5,711 bases of DNA from an uncultured Alphaproteobacteria bacterium. Its GTDB lineage: Bacteria; Pseudomonadota; Alphaproteobacteria; RF32; CAG-239. Below the pieces are notes generated by a model. The model made no database searches and was not told the DNA's origin. It worked only from the letters and a program-made list of their open reading frames with translations. The translations under genes were made by a program, and so were the position numbers. This document shows, in pieces, positions 5,661-5,711 of this stretch (position 1 is the stretch's first letter; each line of letters starts with the position of its first letter). The DNA lies in NCBI GenBank assembly GCA_934271195.1, contig CAKQRB010000006.1, positions 1 through 5,711 on the forward strand, in the 5' to 3' direction.

Positions 5661-5711
5661 TTACAGCTCCAAACGGAGCTGACCTAAATCCTGTCGTCCT
5701 TGAAACTCTAC
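5661..5711 (-). CDS. Possible 3' end of an upstream gene (partial)
   Basis: On the minus strand an open frame enters from the right edge and reads VEFQGRQDLGQLRLEL before TAA (5663-5661), which falls two bases before the terminator stem. That placement is what a real gene end looks like, but 16 codons are too few for identification, and another minus-strand frame is also open through the hairpins. I do not recognise the family. If the neighbouring hairpin is an IS200/IS605 right end, this would be expected to be the end of a transposon protein; that is untested. Confidence 0.35.
   Translation of the reverse strand, partial: VEFQGRQDLGQLRLEL
5664..5681. repeat. Small perfect hairpin at the possible gene end
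   Basis: CAGCTCC (5664-5670) and GGAGCTG (5675-5681) pair around AAAC, 7 perfect pairs. It has no T-tract and would lie within the last codons of the partial minus-strand frame. It is the third hairpin in a row within about 75 bases. Confidence 0.45.

Noticed and set aside
1..5711. CRISPR array, tRNA or rRNA gene
   Set aside because: No regularly spaced direct repeats, no cloverleaf-like segment and no ribosomal RNA signature were seen on either strand.

Overview
The window holds a complete three-gene tripartite drug-efflux operon, all on the minus strand and read from high to low coordinates. The order is a TetR/AcrR-family repressor (5528 to 4908), a periplasmic membrane-fusion protein (4903 to 3740) and a hydrophobe/amphiphile RND pump of the AcrB type (3736 to 638). 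Gaps of only 4 and 3 bases, with each downstream Shine-Dalgarno lying inside the end of the gene before it, point to one polycistronic message. The proteins imply a Gram-negative, probably proteobacterial host of moderate GC with AT-rich intergenic DNA. The closest family resemblance I recognise is to AcrR/TtgR, AcrA and AcrB. The genus cannot be fixed from the sequence.

Right flank (5529-5711): a perfect 9+3+9 inverted repeat overlaps the -10 of a sigma70-like promoter just before the repressor gene, so the repressor very likely controls its own operon. Further right come three successive hairpins. The middle one is a good bidirectional terminator. The one nearest the operon has the shape of an IS200/IS605 right end. 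A short open frame running off the right edge on the minus strand, stopping just before the terminator, may be the tail of another gene.

Left flank (1-637): right after the pump's stop codon lies a long, imperfect, nested palindrome with a T-tract on the minus side, which serves as the operon terminator and may be a dispersed repeat. About 290 bases of AT-rich DNA with no convincing gene follow. Next is a near-consensus minus-strand promoter (TTGACA, 17 bases, TACAAT). It drives a leader of about 145 bases that can fold into two strong stems, and then the first 28 codons of a secreted protein that runs off the left edge.

How it works together: the fusion protein carries the intact hairpin-tip motif used to dock a TolC-family channel, and the pump keeps the proton-relay residues, so the machinery looks functional. 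No outer-membrane channel gene is complete in the window, so the channel must be encoded elsewhere (the truncated secreted protein on the left cannot be judged). Substrates entering the pump are expected to be sensed as ligands by the repressor, releasing the operator. The most interesting parts are the structured leader on the left, the nested palindrome after the pump, the hairpin array on the right, and the loss of most of the AcrB phenylalanine trap in the pump.
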